A program made the translations under genes and the position numbers. 64,000 nt of DNA from the NCBI GenBank assembly GCA_034190875.2, contig CM067343.1, positions 29,060,580 through 29,124,579 of the forward strand, read 5' to 3'. The DNA is from Urechis unicinctus (taxonomy: Eukaryota > Annelida > Polychaeta > Xenopneusta > Urechidae). The notes below the pieces were generated by a model. It searched no databases, had not been told where the DNA came from, and saw nothing but the letters and a program-made list of their open reading frames with translations. Positions 60,441-64,000 of this stretch are shown one piece after another; the stretch's first letter is position 1, and each line of letters starts with the position of its first letter.

Positions 60441-62205
60441 GTATTTTAAAAAAACCGCCTGTAAATGCATCTGAATTATATTCCATAATCATCGTTCAAT
60501 CAGGACGTGCTTCCATGCTTTATGATGGATTGAATTAACAGCATGTTTTTCTTCAATCATCCAAGCTCATTGTTGTTGTTTGAACCTTTGCCCTTATGTT
60601 ACTTTCTCATGACGATAAGAAATGCTTCAAGCACTAAATTTACATTCGGTGCTCAGCAGCTAACCATCAAGCACCAGAAATCGTTTGGCATGACATGTCA
60701 TCGCCAAGCAAACATTCGGTTATTAATATATTTAAGAAGAGGAATCCATGTGATGCGATAACGAAACCAAAAGCATATTAGGGTTCACATAAGAGCGCTT
60801 ATGTTTATGACTTTAATGTAATATACTCAAAATATAATTATCTACGATTTCCATGTTGCATAATCAATAGCAATACATTCTGTGTATCAATCGCACAATA
60901 TTTTAACAATTTTCCGCAGGCAATTTGTCAGTTATTAACGACGACTAAAATTCCCATATTCGGTTTTCTGCAACACTTCCTCAAATTGGAATACCAAATT
61001 GAAGTAGCTTGTTATGTAAAATATAAATATAGCTACATTTTCCGCTAAACACCACGCCAATTTAATGCATTATTGCAACTGTGGTTGTAACCGGCTTCCG
61101 TGAGTCTTGTAGTCAGTAGGCACAGTTATACCAAGTGAAGGTTTTATATGATACAAACGGCGATTGTGTATACTGATATGTCGAGAGTAAACCAGTGATT
61201 CATATCCGTTGCAGATAAATGTTGGAAATGCAGCTCTCTTATAAATCCTAAATGGATATGCCATGCACATGCACCTAAATCTATTCATTCAAGGAGCCTC
61301 AGTCAATGTGTTTCTTGTCCCATATATCTTTGTCATGCACAACCTGGATTACTCGAATTATTATCTGCATCGATGTGGAATTAATCAGTGCGATGTGGAA
61401 TATTTCATCTTCTGCTCATGCGCCTGCTGTTCCGATATCATATTTGCTAGTTGTCACCAGGCCATCACTAATGTTTATCATTCATATAAAGCTTGATAGT
61501 TTTCCTTAGCCGGATGGCGCCATAGTCAGTCAGCAAATCAACTGAATGGGTAAGTTTTCACAAATATTCCTGTGCTTGGCAAGAATTGTGATATTTCATA
61601 AATGGAGGCTGTTTAACGTTAACAGTAAGACAAAATGTACGAAAATTGTATGAATTTCTAAGCTCAGTAATCACGGTTTATTCACGATATCATGGTTGAA
61701 ACCAGTGTCTACAAAAACTGGAAGATTATGGTATTAGCTGTGTTTCAAGTATTAATAGTACGTTATTAGCTATGTTTTAACTATTAGGAGAGCATACCAC
61801 TAATTCGATCAGTAATCGATAATATTTTAGTTGGGCTTGGTAATATCAGATCAGATACCTCACATGCTGACTAAAACCAAATCTGATAGATGTTGCTAGT
61901 GTATTGGGGATAAATGTTTGCTTCCATTGCTTGACTTTTACGACTGGTTTTTCGCCGCCACTATAACTATGTAGCATTTCAATGTATCGTGTTTGATGTT
62001 TGCCTGACTTCTTGCTGCTCCTGATGGCAGTCCATCTCACCCTAGTTAGCTACCCTTACCTAGTCAACAAAGACCACCATTTTAAGTACGAAATATGTCC
62101 CCATGGATCGCCACCACTGGTCCCTATGAGTAGCGGGCAATAATACGTCATGGACCAATGCTAACACAAACCGCTCGAATTGTCCAGTGTAGAGAAAGTA
62201 TTAGT
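60441..62205. other. No supported gene; not in the left arm
   Basis: This stretch interrupts the alignment between the right arm and the left arm, which are continuous on each side of it. It is therefore either an insertion here or a loss on the left. I see no domain-bearing frame and no terminal repeats. Confidence 0.5.
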
Positions 62206-62209
62206 TAAG

Positions 62210-62605
62210 GAAACAAACTTTGACCCCTATAGACCTTGCCACTCATAGGTTGTTGTCCTATCATAAGTACTGCTCTATTTGAATCGTTCTCTCAAATCCC
62301 ATTTAACGATTATTGTTTCCTCTACCTGGCTGCTTGATATACTCAACTTGCAACACATTGATACTAGTAAAATAATAGGACAGTTTATAGGAATGTGATG
62401 ATCATGTGATTTTAGTAGCACTATGTGCTCTGATTCATCCAATAGTGCTAACATAATTAATCTCTGTTTTTACCTATGCTGTGTTGAGATATCGGATTTA
62501 TCACATAATCTCACCCAATATCATTCTAATCACTGTGTGTTAGATAACGTTGATATGTCGCTACGAGAATAAAATTCTCTGCAACTATTGCATATCACGA
62601 AAAAG
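62210..62605 (+). repeat. Outer flank of inverted duplication, right copy
   Basis: Matches the reverse complement of 10110-10510. It is the outermost shared part of the two arms that I can trace. Confidence 0.8.
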
Positions 62606-62832
62606 GGGTTAGGCAAATCGGTTGAGGTGGATAAAGTAGAGATGTTCAAGCTGTCGAAAAACCAACACAAGCCCCTAAACCGATTAATACTACAGCAGCG
62701 TCCTTTACGGCGGACCTTCAATTCGAACGATGTTTAGCAAATATACTTCAGGCTCAAGGCGGTAAAAATGATAATCGGCTTGCTGATCTGTTCAAGGAGG
62801 TCAATCATATGGCTGATACAAAACGCTAACGG
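62605..62832 (+). pseudogene. LicD stem fragment (third)
   Basis: Contains a reading PKPINTTAASFTADL...NDNRLADLFKEVNH, which parallels the PKQINTTGATRASFTKDL...NDTRLADMFKVVNH stretch of copy 3. The upstream part (KSVEVDKVEMFKLS) is in another frame. It stops before the catalytic region. It is a diverged, decayed fragment, older than the three main copies. Confidence 0.65.
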
Positions 62833-63505
62833 CTAATCTGTGGATGTTTATTCGAATTGCTTGCTATATCAAATACAATTCGGCGCAATCCCGCATTCCG
62901 CAATTGTTCGATCGGGGAGGCATACACGAGCTACACTTTATTGAGCAATTATGGTTTCATTTTGGTGCAGTATTGTGCGGCTTTCGTTGCACTAAATATG
63001 TTCGTTTTGTAAATATGACATTTATTAAAGGGGAACAAGAGTCAAATATAATACATATTTATTTTATCATGCAACTTTTAAATGATATATTCTCACCATT
63101 AGTTGTGGTATGATAATTCACATTGATGCATTCAATCGAGAATTAGCAAATCTTGTCCCGGCAACATCGCTCCATGTGATTTGAATATTCGTGAGTGCAG
63201 TTACGCCATTTTGTCCGTAGTAGCACATGAAAGGAAGCTCCATTGACCATATTTTTATATATAAACAACCTGGAGTCGGCATTTTTTGTTGACCGTGAAG
63301 AACTGCGTTGTGGTTTTTTCACGAGGGTATTCGTGTAAGACCCTAAAATATCTGTTAGGTACTTAACCAAAGAGCTGATAGCAACGCCAAGATGGCACAC
63401 TCTTGGTAAGTATGCGAATGAGTTAAACACATGCCAGTTGTCTGGGCGCTACCATAACATACAAATATAGCATATGGGACTGTTTACCCAACGTCTAGAT
63501 GATCA
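62833..63505. other. No supported gene
   Basis: Short frames only (up to 95 codons) without recognisable features. Confidence 0.5.
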
Positions 63506-63514
63506 GTTGAAGAT

Positions 63515-63600
63515 ACTGAGTCTTCTGATTGGCCTCTTCGCAAGCTCTAGTTACTTAAAAGCCCGACAGGAGCTCCTCCGTCGCGCACAGCGCTTTTGAT
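63515..63600 (+). promoter_or_regulatory. CCAAT/TATA-like region
   Basis: GTCTTCTGATTGG (63520-63532) is the same phrase found inverted in flanks B and C. It is followed about 22 bases later by CTTAAAAG and a CG-rich stretch. It looks like a core promoter directed rightwards. A short frame at 63752-63982 lies downstream, but I do not recognise its product. Confidence 0.3.
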
Positions 63601-64000
63601 CGGAACAAGGGTACGTGTTTTTGCTGTCAAGCTGTCAATATGTGGTTTGTGTATAAGCGATGCTGTTATGTGTCCTCGTGTTGGAACGAGCTTTGTTGTC
63701 GTGCGATTCTATAGCTATTCTATACACCAACGACTTGCCTGAAACTGTTGAGTGCATTGTGCATTGTTCTTGAGTTCATCTGAACGCTGCGAGGAGGCGA
63801 CGAGCACATTTAGAACTGGTCTCAAGTGCAGAAAAACAAAGAATGATCCAAAAAGTTGTCAACTATCCAATGACATCCCTTTACCCCGAACAACCTCCAT
63901 TAATGCAAATGACATCATAATCTCGGCATATGGCAAACTTTTCAATAAATTATCCAAACTAATTCAAAATAACATTGATTAAATCCGTACTTCACAAATA
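63601..64000. other. Unassigned end of window
   Basis: A frame of 76 codons (63752-63982) opens MHCALFLSSSERCEEATSTF and has no recognised domain. It may be chance or the first exon of a gene that continues beyond the window. Confidence 0.25.

Overview
This is an A+T-rich, gene-poor animal (eukaryotic) window. The evidence is long (AT)n microsatellites, Polinton/Maverick elements, BEL/Pao and Ty3/gypsy remnants, and a small local family of single-exon LicD/fukutin-type genes. The repeat style and the LicD expansion suggest a lophotrochozoan, probably a mollusc. That is inference and the species is not determined.

Layout. From 1 to about 10 kb I see no supported gene: one copy of a dispersed repeat (5.3-6.1 kb), a tandemly duplicated block (6.5-8.4 kb) and two (AT)n arrays. 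From 10.1 to 15.0 kb, on the minus strand, lies an apparently intact LicD-type gene (11030-12103) with a degenerate upstream paralogue fragment and an old Ty3/gypsy fragment. From 15.3 to 23.4 kb I see nothing I can name. A Polinton fossil (copy 1) starts at 23486 and runs into a 100-base assembly gap at 28723-28822. A second Polinton (copy 2) spans 31887-51211 with 162-bp terminal inverted repeats and a matching 5-base flank. A BEL/Pao LTR element (32376-38464) sits inside its nuclease gene. From 51.4 to 62.8 kb on the plus strand come two tandem units, each a Ty3/gypsy integrase remnant, a 24-bp minisatellite, a conserved flank and a LicD gene. The first LicD gene is truncated (55823) and the second is full length apart from one frameshift (59041-60118). 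A further LicD fragment lies at 62.6-62.8 kb.

How it fits together. The left block (10.1-14.3 kb, minus) and the right block (53.3-62.6 kb, plus) are diverged inverted copies of one segment: LicD gene, TATA-like upstream region, 3' flank with an (AT)n array, and an outer flank. Both Polintons lie in the spacer between the arms. Copy 2 has, in order: a YqaJ-type nuclease, a hydrophobic protein, a fibre-like protein with a phage-tail-like motif and a probable capsid-type protein (minus strand); a larger structural-type gene (plus); two small genes (minus); then a major-capsid-type remnant, several small membrane proteins, a retroviral-type integrase, a Cys-rich protein and family B DNA polymerase (plus). 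I did not recognise a packaging ATPase or an adenovirus-type protease. Both Polintons and the LTR elements are broken fossils, although several of their genes still read open.

The only host gene that looks intact is the LicD copy at 11030-12103.
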